Numbered from the stretch's first letter, positions 1-6,339 are shown. The stretch is 19,974 bases of DNA from JAIOPA01 sp964655175 (GCA_964655175.1 CAZZLY010000051.1:1-19974), one strand, 5' to 3'. Translations and numbers: made by a program. The notes: generated by a model from the letters alone, not told the origin.

Positions 1-32
1 ATTCCCCGGTTCGAATCCGGGTGCCGCCTCCA
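1..32 (+). tRNA. 3' end of a tRNA gene, probably tRNA-Cys (5' part outside window)
   Basis: Seen: a perfect 5-bp T stem (5-9 with 17-21) closes the 7-nt loop TTCGAAT, followed by a 7-nt acceptor strand TGCCGCC (22-28), discriminator T29 and an encoded CCA (30-32). The implied 5' acceptor strand is GGCGGCA. U73 is typical of tRNA-Cys and tRNA-Gly, and GGCGGC at the 5' end fits bacterial tRNA-Cys better than tRNA-Gly, which usually begins GCGGG. The anticodon is outside the window, so the isotype is an inference. A tRNA 3' end is a classic integration site, which matters for the accessory genes downstream. Confidence 0.9.
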
Positions 33-48
33 TCCTTCGCAGCACCGA

Positions 49-89
49 CACGAACGCCCGCGTGGCCATGAGCCGCGCGGGCGTTCGTG
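49..89 (+). terminator. Hairpin terminator after the tRNA
   Basis: A perfect 14-bp inverted repeat (49-62 with 76-89, arm CACGAACGCCCGCG) with a 13-nt loop lies 16 nt after the CCA end. There is no T-tract after it, so it is a structural terminator or processing barrier rather than a textbook intrinsic terminator. Its position directly after the tRNA supports the role. Confidence 0.7.
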
Positions 90-123
90 CGTTCGGTCCC
101 CGATCCCCGGGGCGTGAGACGAG

Positions 124-191
124 CCGACGCCGGACACCACCCCCGCTCACCCCCTAGGCAAGCGAAGGGCGGTACAGCCGCCCGGCGTCGG
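124..191. repeat. Nested inverted repeats, possible structured RNA
   Basis: CCGACGCCGG (124-133) is the exact reverse complement of CCGGCGTCGG (182-191). Inside the right part lies a perfect 6-bp hairpin GGGCGG-tacag-CCGCCC (167-183), whose 3' arm shares two bases with the outer arm, so the two folds compete at their junction. No clear promoter precedes it and there is no T-tract. It could be an extended terminator region for the tRNA, a small RNA, or chance in GC-rich DNA. Confidence 0.3.
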
Positions 192-293
192 TACATGGGG
201 CGTCCGATCCGGGACCCCTCGTTGCGGCGGGGTCATCCGGGGCAACGTGCCGGGCAGGGGGGCGGTCCGAGTACAGGACCCCGTGCCGGTGGC

Positions 294-315
294 GCATCGC
301 GGGACGCAGCGATGC
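294..315. repeat. 7-bp hairpin/dyad
   Basis: GCATCGC (294-300) and GCGATGC (309-315) form a perfect 7-bp dyad around an 8-nt loop. No function can be assigned. It is not followed by a T-tract. Confidence 0.3.
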
Positions 316-360
316 AACACAGCACGGTGTGTGCCAGTGACGAATCGATACGGGGCAACG

Positions 361-432
361 ACTTAGCGTCGTGAGTGCGTCGTAGGCCCGGTGCTTGGCA
401 TAAGAAAGATTGTGCTAAGTAATAATATTTGT
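361..432 (+). promoter_or_regulatory. AT-rich patch with three CTTRGC half-sites, candidate activator site
   Basis: ACTTAGC (361-367) is the reverse complement of GCTAAGT (414-420). A related CTTGGCA (394-400) forms a dyad with TGCTAAG (413-419) that includes one G-T wobble. The patch then runs into TAATAATATTT (420-430), the most AT-rich stretch nearby. Repeated half-sites about 100-170 bp upstream of a promoter match the layout of an upstream activating sequence for a Fis-type HTH activator such as the one encoded at 2672-4225. That link is an inference. TTGGCA (395-400) with TAATAA (420-425) is also a weak sigma-70-like pair at 19-bp spacing. Confidence 0.3.
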
Positions 433-499
433 GGCCGACCTCGCCGTATCCCGAGGGGGGCCGGCCGCGGTCGTGGTCGGCGCGAGCGCTCGACCGCAT

Positions 500-532
500 T
501 CCCGAGAGAGTCGGGAGTGCTTCGGCTATAGT
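500..532 (+). promoter_or_regulatory. Candidate promoter of the HEPN-helicase gene with operator dyad
   Basis: TATAGT (527-532) matches the TAnnnT -10 boxes used elsewhere in the window. Where a -35 box should be there is instead a perfect dyad TCCCGA-gagag-TCGGGA (500-516), which suggests regulator binding. GG at 513-514 and GC at 525-526 have the 10-nt separation of a sigma-54 -24/-12 promoter, but the flanking bases match poorly, so sigma-54 use is only a possibility. The predicted leader is about 90 nt and carries the GGAGG ribosome site at 619-623. Confidence 0.4.
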
Positions 533-627
533 CCACCGCCGTTCCCCACGCCGTGACGCTCGGTTCGCCCGCCCCTCTCATCCGGAGGTCGTGCGCAGCT
601 GGTGCGCGTCCCATCCCCGGAGGCCCC

Positions 628-2574
628 GTGTCGTCGTCCATCGCGCCCGATGAACTCGAGGATGTCGTCCACGGGACGATGAACCGTATCCTCAAGGTGT
701 TCTGCGAGGGCTTCGACCACTGGTGGCAGCGCATTCCGGAGCCGCGTCGCAAGGACCTGCTCGATCAGGCGCAGCGCGAGAGCGAGCACTTCACCGTCGG
801 CGCGCGTGGTCAGATCGAACGGGCCGTGCGCGACGCCGCGCCGATCTGTCACCTGCTGAGCGTCGTCGCGTCGGACTTCGGGATGGACGAGTTCGACGCC
901 AAGCGCGTGCGGCAGTACCGCAACAAACTCGCGCATCGCGAGAAGACCCCGAGCGGTCGGCTCATCTACATGCAGCTCGACGACGTCGAGGAGTGCGTGG
1001 ACGCCGTGCTCAGCCTCGTGCACAAGTTCCGCGCCGAGCCACAGTACGTGCAGCTGCAGCACCTGTCCGAGTACGTGGTGGACCTGCTCACGGGCGGCGT
1101 GCCGTCCCTGGTGCCCGGCACGCCGACGGCGAGCGCGCCCCCCGTCACGGAAGCACCCGTCGCGCCACGTGACGATCGTCCCGTGCGGCCCGAGGTCAAG
1201 CGACCGCCGCGTCTCGAGGACCCACCGTTCCAACTGCCGCCCAAGCGCACCAAGGCCGCGTCCAGAATCACGGTGATCGAACTCGAGAGGCTCTCGCCCG
1301 ACCAGCGGGACGCGGTCGAGCGCGCACTCGATTGGTTCCGCCTGCCGGGCTCCGGCACGGGCAAGCCGTTCGCGATCACCGGGCCCGCGGGCAGCGGTAA
1401 GAGCACCGTGCTCAGCGCGATCATCGAGCGCACCCGGTTGCAGCCCGACGCGGTCATGCTGGTGGCCCCCACGGGCAAGGCGGTGCAGGCGATCAAGGCC
1501 AAGCTGCCGCGCGGTTGGCGTTCGCGCGCGCGCACCGTGGCCTCGTTCCTGTGGAACCACAAGATGAACGGCTATCGGGGCGAGGACATCCTGTTCGTCA
1601 ACACCGGACCGAAGCCCGTCGATCCGAAGATCCGTCTGGTGATCGTGGACGAGGCGTCCATGGTCACGGTGCAGGACCGCGATCGACTGCGCGAGTACGG
1701 ACGCGTTCTGTTCATCGGCGACGCCGACCAGTTGCCGCCGGTCGTCGCCGACGAGGCGTCCGAAGCGACGCATGGCAGCGGTGGCGTGCTCGATGCGCCC
1801 GATGCCGTCCTGCGCACCGTGCATCGGCAGGATGCCGACTCGGCCGTGCTGCAGGTGGCCAATGCGGTCCGCTCCGGGCAGCAGCCCGAGAACGGCGTGA
1901 GCCCCGATGGACACGTCATCGTGTTGTCGGAGGAGGCGGGGCAGCTGGGCGTCGAGCAGTTCGACGAATTGATCGCGCGCTCCGACGTGGTGCTCTCGCA
2001 GCGCAACTCCACGCGGGTCGCGCTCAACGAGTACGTGCGCTGGAAGCGTGGCTTCATGCGGCACCCGCTCGATTTCATACCGAAGAAGGATGAGATCCTG
2101 GTCGCGAGCGAGAACTTCCAGCACCCCGTGAGCAAGTGCCGCGTGTCCAACGGCGAGCGCTTGATCGTCGAGGCGTTCGTGGGCACGCGCCAGATGCGGG
2201 ACGATCAGCCGGAGCTTCTGGAGTTCGTCGTGCGTGCGCATCCCGAGGGTCGGCGGGAGGACAGCCAGGACTGGGTCGTGTCCTCGCAGATGCTCGCGGG
2301 GGACCAGATCCGCGGCAGTGTGCTCATGACCGAGAGCGTCTCCGGACCGCGCAGCGGCGTGCTGCGTGCGGACTGGGGCTACGCGCTCACCGTCCACAAG
2401 GCGCAGGGCTCCGAGTGGCCGCACGTGCTGGTGGTGGATGACCACAATCCCGATCACGCCATCCCCCAGAACAAGTGGTATTACGTCGCCTACTCGCGTG
2501 CGTCGGCCCAGCTCGCGGTCGTGCGCGTCAAGCGCGACACGCTGCTCTTCACGTTGGAGTGGGCTCGCCGCTGA
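628..2574 (+). CDS. HEPN (Swt1-like) domain fused to RecD-like SF1B helicase
   Basis: 648 residues. GTG 628 was chosen because GGAGG lies 4 nt upstream at 619-623; an in-frame GTG at 553 lacks such support. Residues ~1-150 are helical and contain Y97-R98-N-K-L-A-H103, the R-x4-H motif of HEPN ribonucleases, closest to the Swt1-like type. A Pro/Arg-rich linker follows (~155-215). Residues ~220-648 are a RecD/TraI-type superfamily 1B helicase: Walker A GPAGSGKST (252-260), APTGKA, DEASM with D341/E342, GDADQLPPV, an ALTVHKAQGS motif V (586-595) and VAYSRA motif VI with R624. All key ATPase residues are present. Known of the families: HEPN domains cleave RNA in toxin-antitoxin, CRISPR and antiphage systems; RecD-like helicases move 5'-3'. 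A nuclease-coupled surveillance role is inferred. There is no recB or recC neighbour. It could also be a repair helicase with a non-catalytic HEPN. Confidence 0.85.
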   Translation: MSSSIAPDELEDVVHGTMNRILKVFCEGFDHWWQRIPEPRRKDLLDQAQRESEHFTVGARGQIERAVRDAAPICHLLSVVASDFGMDEFDAKRVRQYRNKLAHREKTPSGRLIYMQLDDVEECVDAVLSLVHKFRAEPQYVQLQHLSEYVVDLLTGGVPSLVPGTPTASAPPVTEAPVAPRDDRPVRPEVKRPPRLEDPPFQLPPKRTKAASRITVIELERLSPDQRDAVERALDWFRLPGSGTGKPFAITGPAGSGKSTVLSAIIERTRLQPDAVMLVAPTGKAVQAIKAKLPRGWRSRARTVASFLWNHKMNGYRGEDILFVNTGPKPVDPKIRLVIVDEASMVTVQDRDRLREYGRVLFIGDADQLPPVVADEASEATHGSGGVLDAPDAVLRTVHRQDADSAVLQVANAVRSGQQPENGVSPDGHVIVLSEEAGQLGVEQFDELIARSDVVLSQRNSTRVALNEYVRWKRGFMRHPLDFIPKKDEILVASENFQHPVSKCRVSNGERLIVEAFVGTRQMRDDQPELLEFVVRAHPEGRREDSQDWVVSSQMLAGDQIRGSVLMTESVSGPRSGVLRADWGYALTVHKAQGSEWPHVLVVDDHNPDHAIPQNKWYYVAYSRASAQLAVVRVKRDTLLFTLEWARR

Positions 2575-2576
2575 GA

Positions 2577-2635
2577 CCGAGGTCCCTCGGGGGCTGACCG
2601 GCCGCCATGGGAGCGCCCGCGCCTCCGGTGGGCGC
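2577..2635 (+). terminator. Two hairpins between helicase and regulator genes
   Basis: CCGAG-gtcc-CTCGG (2577-2590) begins just after the TGA, and GCGCCC (2613-2618) pairs with GGGCGC (2630-2635). Neither has a T-tract. Together with the separate promoter downstream they suggest that the two genes are distinct transcription units. Confidence 0.45.
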
Positions 2636-2644
2636 GATGCGCGG

Positions 2645-2671
2645 ATATGAATTCCATGTTATATAGGATTC
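2645..2671 (+). promoter_or_regulatory. Leaderless-type promoter of the sigma-54 activator gene
   Basis: TATATA (2660-2665) is followed by 6 nt and then GTG 2672, the same spacing as at engB. There is no -35 match. The 20-bp AT-rich stretch 2645-2664 is a bulged dyad (ATAT-g-AA, 7 nt, TT-ATAT) with GAATTC (2649-2654) inside, so it may be an operator overlapping the -10. Autoregulation is possible but unproven. Confidence 0.55.
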
Positions 2672-4225
2672 GTGAGCGACCGGATCCTGCTGGCATGGGT
2701 GGGTAGCGCGGACCTGCGCGCCGTGACCGATGAGGCCACGGTGGGGCAGGGACCGATCGCACAGGCGCTTGCGACCGGTCGCTTCCGGCGCGCGGTGCTG
2801 CTCTCCAACTTCGAGCAGGCCGCGAGCGAGCACTACTGTGAATGGCTGCGCGCCCGCACCCCGGCCGAGGTGTCGCTCGAACACATCCCGCTCACCGGCC
2901 CGACCGAGTTCGCCGAGATCTACACCGCTGCGGTGCAGGTGGTGGCCGCGACCCTCAAGCAGGAGCCGACGCCACCCCAGCTCACGTTCCATCTGAGCCC
3001 CGGCACGCCCGCCATGGCGGCCATCTGGATCATCCTGGCGAAGACGCGCTTCCCGGCGGAACTCATCGAGTCGTCGCGGCAGGCCGGGGTCCGCGAGGCC
3101 TCGGTCCCGTTCGAGATGTCGGCGGACTTCCTGCCGCACGTGCCGCGGACGGACGCCGTCGTCGGGGAGCGCTCGCCCGCCGATGCCCCTCCGGCATCGC
3201 CCGAGTTCGACCACATCGTGCATCGCAGTCCGGCCATGCGGCGGCTGGTGACCATGGCGCGCCGCGTCGCCCCGCGCTCCGTACCGGTGCTGCTCGAGGG
3301 CGAGTCCGGGACGGGCAAGGAGCTGCTCGCGCGTGCGATCCATCGCGCGAGCCCGCGCCGCGGCTCGCCGTTCGTCGCGGTGAACTGCGGTGCGATCCCC
3401 TCGGAACTCGTCGAGTCCGAACTCTTCGGCCACGAACGCGGCGCGTTCACGGGCGCGCACAGCAGTCGCATGGGGTACTTCGAAGCGGCCAACGGCGGCA
3501 CGCTGTTCCTGGACGAGGTCGGGGAACTGCCGCCCGCCGCTCAGGTGAAGCTCCTGCGCGTGCTGCAGGAGGGCGAGGTCATCCGCGTGGGTTCCACGCA
3601 GCCCGTGCGCATCGAGGTGCGCCTCGTGGCGGCCACCAATCGCGACCTGTCGCAGGAGATCGCGGCGGGGCGTTTCCGCGAGGACCTGTTCTACCGACTC
3701 GCCGTGGCGGTGCTGCAGCTACCGCCGCTGCGTCGTCGCACCGGTGACGTGGGGTTGCTGCTCGACCACTTCCTGACCATCGTCAACGACGAGGGCCGCG
3801 AGGAGCCCGGCTTCGTGCCGCGCCAGTTGTCGGCCGCCGCGCGCAATCTGCTGCTGGGCCACAGCTGGCCGGGCAACGTGCGCGAGCTGTCGAACACGCT
3901 GCGGCGCGCGGTGCTGTGGTCGGGCAGCGAGACGATCGGGCCCGACGACGTGCGCGAGGCGCTGCTGCCGTCGCGCGCCCAGCAGGACGGTGTGCTCGAG
4001 CGCACGATGGGCGACGGGTTCGTGCTGCCCGACGTGCTCGGCGAGGTCGCGCGCCACTACCTCGAGCGTGCGCTGCGCGAGTCGAACGGCAACAAGAGCC
4101 GGGCCGCGCGGCTCGTGGGCCTGCCCAGCTATCAGACGCTCAGCAACTGGCTGGAGCGCTACGGTGTCTCGGGCGACGGGGCGGCACGCGACGGCGCGGA
4201 CCCCGACGGCGAGCCGCGGTCCTAG
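2672..4225 (+). CDS. CARF-like sensor sigma-54 activator (RtcR-related bEBP)
   Basis: 517 residues from GTG 2672, placed 6 nt after the -10 box with no ribosome site. Residues ~1-165 form an alpha/beta domain beginning RILLAWVG and containing FHLSPGTPAMAAIWIIL (~109-125). This resembles the H-[IL]-[TS]-x-G-T segment of the CARF-type domain of RtcR, which in RtcR senses RNA 2',3'-cyclic phosphate ends. Residues ~185-410 are a complete sigma-54 AAA+ domain: Walker A GESGTGKE (210-217), the sigma-54 contact loop GAFTGA (257-262), Walker B LFLDE (D281/E282) and VAATNRDL sensor I. A Fis-type HTH lies at ~463-499 (NGNKSRAARLVGL). Family knowledge: such proteins hydrolyse ATP to open sigma-54 promoters. 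It lies 97 nt after the HEPN-helicase gene on the same strand. No rtcA or rtcB is in the window, so its target is unknown; the helicase gene is the obvious candidate. Confidence 0.9.
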   Translation: MSDRILLAWVGSADLRAVTDEATVGQGPIAQALATGRFRRAVLLSNFEQAASEHYCEWLRARTPAEVSLEHIPLTGPTEFAEIYTAAVQVVAATLKQEPTPPQLTFHLSPGTPAMAAIWIILAKTRFPAELIESSRQAGVREASVPFEMSADFLPHVPRTDAVVGERSPADAPPASPEFDHIVHRSPAMRRLVTMARRVAPRSVPVLLEGESGTGKELLARAIHRASPRRGSPFVAVNCGAIPSELVESELFGHERGAFTGAHSSRMGYFEAANGGTLFLDEVGELPPAAQVKLLRVLQEGEVIRVGSTQPVRIEVRLVAATNRDLSQEIAAGRFREDLFYRLAVAVLQLPPLRRRTGDVGLLLDHFLTIVNDEGREEPGFVPRQLSAAARNLLLGHSWPGNVRELSNTLRRAVLWSGSETIGPDDVREALLPSRAQQDGVLERTMGDGFVLPDVLGEVARHYLERALRESNGNKSRAARLVGLPSYQTLSNWLERYGVSGDGAARDGADPDGEPRS

Positions 4226-4229
4226 GGGC

Positions 4230-4258
4230 GCACGGGCGCGATTCGCCCGCCCGCGTGC
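4230..4258 (+). terminator. Hairpin between regulator and engB
   Basis: GGGCG-cgatt-CGCCC (4234-4248) nested between GCACG (4230-4234) and CGTGC (4254-4258) starts 5 nt after the regulator stop codon. There is no T-tract. It separates the accessory pair from the housekeeping gene that follows. Confidence 0.5.
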
Positions 4259-4265
4259 CGACCGC

Positions 4266-4277
4266 TAGACTGCGCGG
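4266..4277 (+). promoter_or_regulatory. Leaderless -10 element of engB
   Basis: TAGACT (4266-4271) lies 6 nt before GTG 4278, placing the expected transcription start at the start codon. There is no ribosome binding site and no convincing -35 box. Confidence 0.65.
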
Positions 4278-4862
4278 GTGAACGCCCCCTTCCCGCAACT
4301 GCGCTTCCTCATGTCCGCCTCGCGTGCGGCCGAACTCCCGCCCTGTCACGCCGAGGTGGCGTTCGTCGGCCGCTCCAACGTCGGCAAGAGCTCCGTGCTC
4401 AACGCCGTCACCGGTCGTAAGGAACTGGCGCGCGTCTCGCGCACGCCCGGGCGCACGCAGCTCATCAACGTGTTCGAGGCCGCCGAGGCGCGTTGGATCG
4501 TGGACCTGCCCGGCTACGGCTTCGCGGCGGCTCCGGGGCGCGTGCGATCCACCTGGCAGCCCATGATCGAGGGTTACCTCACGGGGCGACGATCGCTCCG
4601 CATGGTGTTCGTGCTCGTGGACGCCGAGATCGGCCCCACCACGCTCGACGAGCAGATGGTCGAGTGGCTGGCCTCGTGCGGCGTGCCGTTCCACGTCGTG
4701 GCCAACAAGGTGGACAAGGTGGGCAAGAGCCGGCACGGGCACCAGCACGCGCGCATCGCCGAGGCGTTGGGCCGACACCTCACGGACGTCTCGTGGGTGA
4801 GTGCCGCCAAGGGCACGGGTGTGGTCGAGTTGCGCAAGCTCGTCGCGCAGCTGCTCGACTGA
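4278..4862 (+). CDS. engB: Ribosome biogenesis GTPase EngB (YihA/YsxC)
   Basis: 194 residues, the usual size of this single-domain TRAFAC GTPase. It binds GTP and assists assembly of the large ribosomal subunit in the cytoplasm. All five G motifs are visible: G1 GRSNVGKSS (31-39), G2 around T56 (RTPGRTQ), G3 DLPGYG (76-81), G4 NKVD (143-146) and G5 SAAKG (175-179). GTG 4278 was chosen because it opens directly onto the family's N-terminus (NAPFPQLRFLMSAS) and follows a TAGACT box by 6 nt, a leaderless arrangement. It is a stable housekeeping marker that ends the accessory segment; nothing in it looks degenerate. The following gene has its own promoter. Confidence 0.96.
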   Translation: MNAPFPQLRFLMSASRAAELPPCHAEVAFVGRSNVGKSSVLNAVTGRKELARVSRTPGRTQLINVFEAAEARWIVDLPGYGFAAAPGRVRSTWQPMIEGYLTGRRSLRMVFVLVDAEIGPTTLDEQMVEWLASCGVPFHVVANKVDKVGKSRHGHQHARIAEALGRHLTDVSWVSAAKGTGVVELRKLVAQLLD

Positions 4863-4903
4863 CCGACCTGCCGGAATCCCACACGCCTCGTGAACGCTGG
4901 GGC

Positions 4904-4933
4904 TTGCCGTCGCCCGTGACCGCTCGTTAGGCT
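4904..4933 (+). promoter_or_regulatory. Promoter of the desaturase gene
   Basis: TTGCCG (4904-4909) and TAGGCT (4928-4933) are separated by 18 bp. This gives a leader of about 50 nt before ATG 4991, where GAGG-ccc serves as a short ribosome site. Confidence 0.5.
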
Positions 4934-4990
4934 CCCGCCGCGCATCGTCCCCGACGTCCCCCGCATCGACTGCGACCGCTCCCGAGGCCC

Positions 4991-5917
4991 ATGACCACCA
5001 CGCCGATCGAACCCGCCACCGAAGCGCACGACGCCGCCGGTCACCTCGAGCCCGTCGCCATCCCGCCCGAGCCGATCCACTGGCAGGGGGCGATCCCGTT
5101 CTTCCTCATGCACGTCGGCGTGTTCGCGATCCTGTGGGTGGGCGTGTCCGCGGTCGCGGTGTGGACCTGCGTGGCGCTCTACGTGCTGCGCATGTTCGCG
5201 ATCACCGGCTTCTACCACCGCTATTTCTCGCACCGCACGTTCACCTCGGGCCGCTTCTTCCAGTTCCTCATGGGGCTGACCGGCACGATGGCGATCCAGC
5301 GCGGTCCGCTGTGGTGGGCGGCGCATCACCGCTTCCATCATCGCCACTCCGACGAGCACGGCGATGCGCACTCGCCGCGGCAGCACGGGTTCTGGTGGGC
5401 GCACATGGGCTGGTTCCTCACCCGCAGCGGCACGCCCACGCGCGATCGTCTGGTGCGCGACTGGACGCGCTTCCCCGAACTCGTGTTCATCGACCGTTTC
5501 GATCTGGTGGGGCCCGCGATCCTGGCGGCCGCGGTGCTCGGCTGGGGCGCGTGGCTCGAGCGCGCGCATCCCGAACTGCACACGAGCATGGCGCAGATGT
5601 TCGTGTGGGGCTTCGTCGTGAGCACGGTCGTGCTGTACCACGCCACCTACACGATCAACTCGTTGTCGCACGTGTACGGTTCGCGCCGCTTCGAGACCGG
5701 TGACGACAGCCGCAACAACTGGCTGCTCGCGATCCTCACGCTGGGCGAGGGCTGGCACAACAACCACCACCATTACCCGGCCTCCGCGCGCCAGGGTTTC
5801 TACTGGTGGGAGATCGACCTCACGTACTACGGGCTCAAGCTGCTCGCCGCGCTGCGCATCATCTCGCGGCTCAAGCCCGTGCCGGCCAAGGTGCTCGAGC
5901 GCGACCGCATCGGCTGA
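4991..5917 (+). CDS. Membrane fatty-acid (acyl-CoA delta-9 type) desaturase
   Basis: 308 residues. It inserts a cis double bond into acyl chains using a di-iron centre, O2 and an electron donor, in the cytoplasmic membrane. The three diagnostic histidine boxes are complete: HRYFSH (76-81), HHRFHH (112-117) and WHNNHHH (255-261). Hydrophobic segments at ~34-70, ~83-103, ~172-190 and ~203-222 match the four-helix delta-9 fold. The N-terminal 30 residues are Pro/Glu/His-rich, variable and probably cytosolic. ATG 4991 is preceded by GAGG at a 3-nt gap. It stands alone, with a promoter upstream and a hairpin downstream. Likely role: membrane fluidity adjustment. Substrate chain length and position cannot be read from sequence. 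Confidence 0.95.
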   Translation: MTTTPIEPATEAHDAAGHLEPVAIPPEPIHWQGAIPFFLMHVGVFAILWVGVSAVAVWTCVALYVLRMFAITGFYHRYFSHRTFTSGRFFQFLMGLTGTMAIQRGPLWWAAHHRFHHRHSDEHGDAHSPRQHGFWWAHMGWFLTRSGTPTRDRLVRDWTRFPELVFIDRFDLVGPAILAAAVLGWGAWLERAHPELHTSMAQMFVWGFVVSTVVLYHATYTINSLSHVYGSRRFETGDDSRNNWLLAILTLGEGWHNNHHHYPASARQGFYWWEIDLTYYGLKLLAALRIISRLKPVPAKVLERDRIG

Positions 5918-5930
5918 GGCGCGGCGGGTG

Positions 5931-5950
5931 GCCCCGTCGTCACGAGGGGC
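5931..5950 (+). terminator. Hairpin after the desaturase gene
   Basis: GCCCC (5931-5935) pairs with GGGGC (5946-5950), and inner CG pairs extend the stem. It begins 13 nt after the stop codon and has no T-tract, so it is only a moderate candidate. Confidence 0.4.
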
Positions 5951-6072
5951 TGACGCGGTCCGCCCGACGAGGTTCACCCCGCGCGAACGGGTCGGTTCGC
6001 CCCGATCCGAACGCGTTCGTGGCGGAACGCCGTGCGCTCGTCGCGCTTCCGTCGAGCGGGTGAAATCAACCG

Positions 6073-6101
6073 TTGACTCGTGCCCCCACGCGTTCCAAGA
6101 T
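6073..6101 (+). promoter_or_regulatory. Sigma-70-type promoter of the small transcript
   Basis: TTGACT (6073-6078) and CAAGAT (6096-6101) are separated by exactly 17 bp, the best -35 match on the plus strand of the window. Transcription would start near 6108, in a stretch of about 675 nt (5918-6592) with no gene longer than 14 codons. Confidence 0.55.
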
Positions 6102-6205
6102 GGACGCATGCGTCCGTTCGCACGCCATCGCGTGCGCGGGATCCCGGGCGAGGGCGGTCCGAGGTTCCGGGGAGGTTGGGTCCTCCCGCAGCGTTGTTGC
6201 CCCGA

Positions 6206-6219
6206 AAAGGAGGTGATCC
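6206..6219 (+). promoter_or_regulatory. Near-perfect extended Shine-Dalgarno sequence
   Basis: AAAGGAGGTGATCC is complementary to essentially the whole conserved 3' tail of bacterial 16S rRNA (GGATCACCTCCTTT). That is about 14 consecutive pairs, versus 4-6 at other genes here. The GGAGG core is 7 nt from the TTG start. Most other genes in the window have short or no ribosome sites, so this one is exceptional. Confidence 0.75.
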
Positions 6220-6220
6220 A

Positions 6221-6265
6221 TTGGCTAGTCGTCTTCAGGCTTCGGTGGAGGTGGCGTCCTCGTAG
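6221..6265 (+). CDS. 14-residue leader-type peptide
   Basis: TTG 6221 follows the extended ribosome site by one base after GATCC, and the frame closes at TAG 6263-6265. The peptide is (M)ASRLQASVEVASS. It is Ser-rich (4 of 14) with no amino-acid run of the classical attenuator type, no signal sequence and no membrane segment. Codons 10-12 form one arm of the 9-bp stem with 6317-6325, so a ribosome finishing the ORF would block that stem. The frame is open further upstream, but an upstream start would lie before the predicted transcription start. I do not recognise the peptide. Translation itself may be the function. Confidence 0.45.
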   Translation: MASRLQASVEVASS

Positions 6266-6339
6266 GGGAACTCCGGACGCTGTGGCGGATGGAGTCCCCG
6301 TGAGTGGGGAACCCAGCGCCACCTCTGACCGACCGTTCC

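Larger units (their letters stand above)
90..627. other. Non-coding intergenic region upstream of the helicase gene
   Basis: No credible gene is visible here: the short open frames lack a ribosome site and have arginine/proline-rich shadow composition. The region holds two inverted-repeat structures (124-191, 294-315), a direct repeat of GGGGCAACG at 239-247 and 353-361, an AT-rich patch (395-432) that stands out in this GC-rich DNA, and a promoter-like element ending at 532. No integrase, transposase or duplicated tRNA 3' end was found, so evidence for insertion at the tRNA is only positional. Confidence 0.6.

Noticed and set aside
395..416. Sigma-54 promoter at TTGGCA...TTGTGC
   Set aside because: The GG and GC dinucleotides are separated by 15 nt instead of the required 10.
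526..2457. Long minus-strand open frame opposite the helicase gene
   Set aside because: It has His/Arg/Leu-rich shadow composition, no ribosome site and no recognisable motif; the plus strand carries a complete HEPN-helicase.
6264..6330. Resemblance of the GGGGAACCC region to c-di-AMP (ydaO-type) or fluoride riboswitch pieces
   Set aside because: Only isolated short words match. The other conserved elements and pairing order of these classes are not seen.
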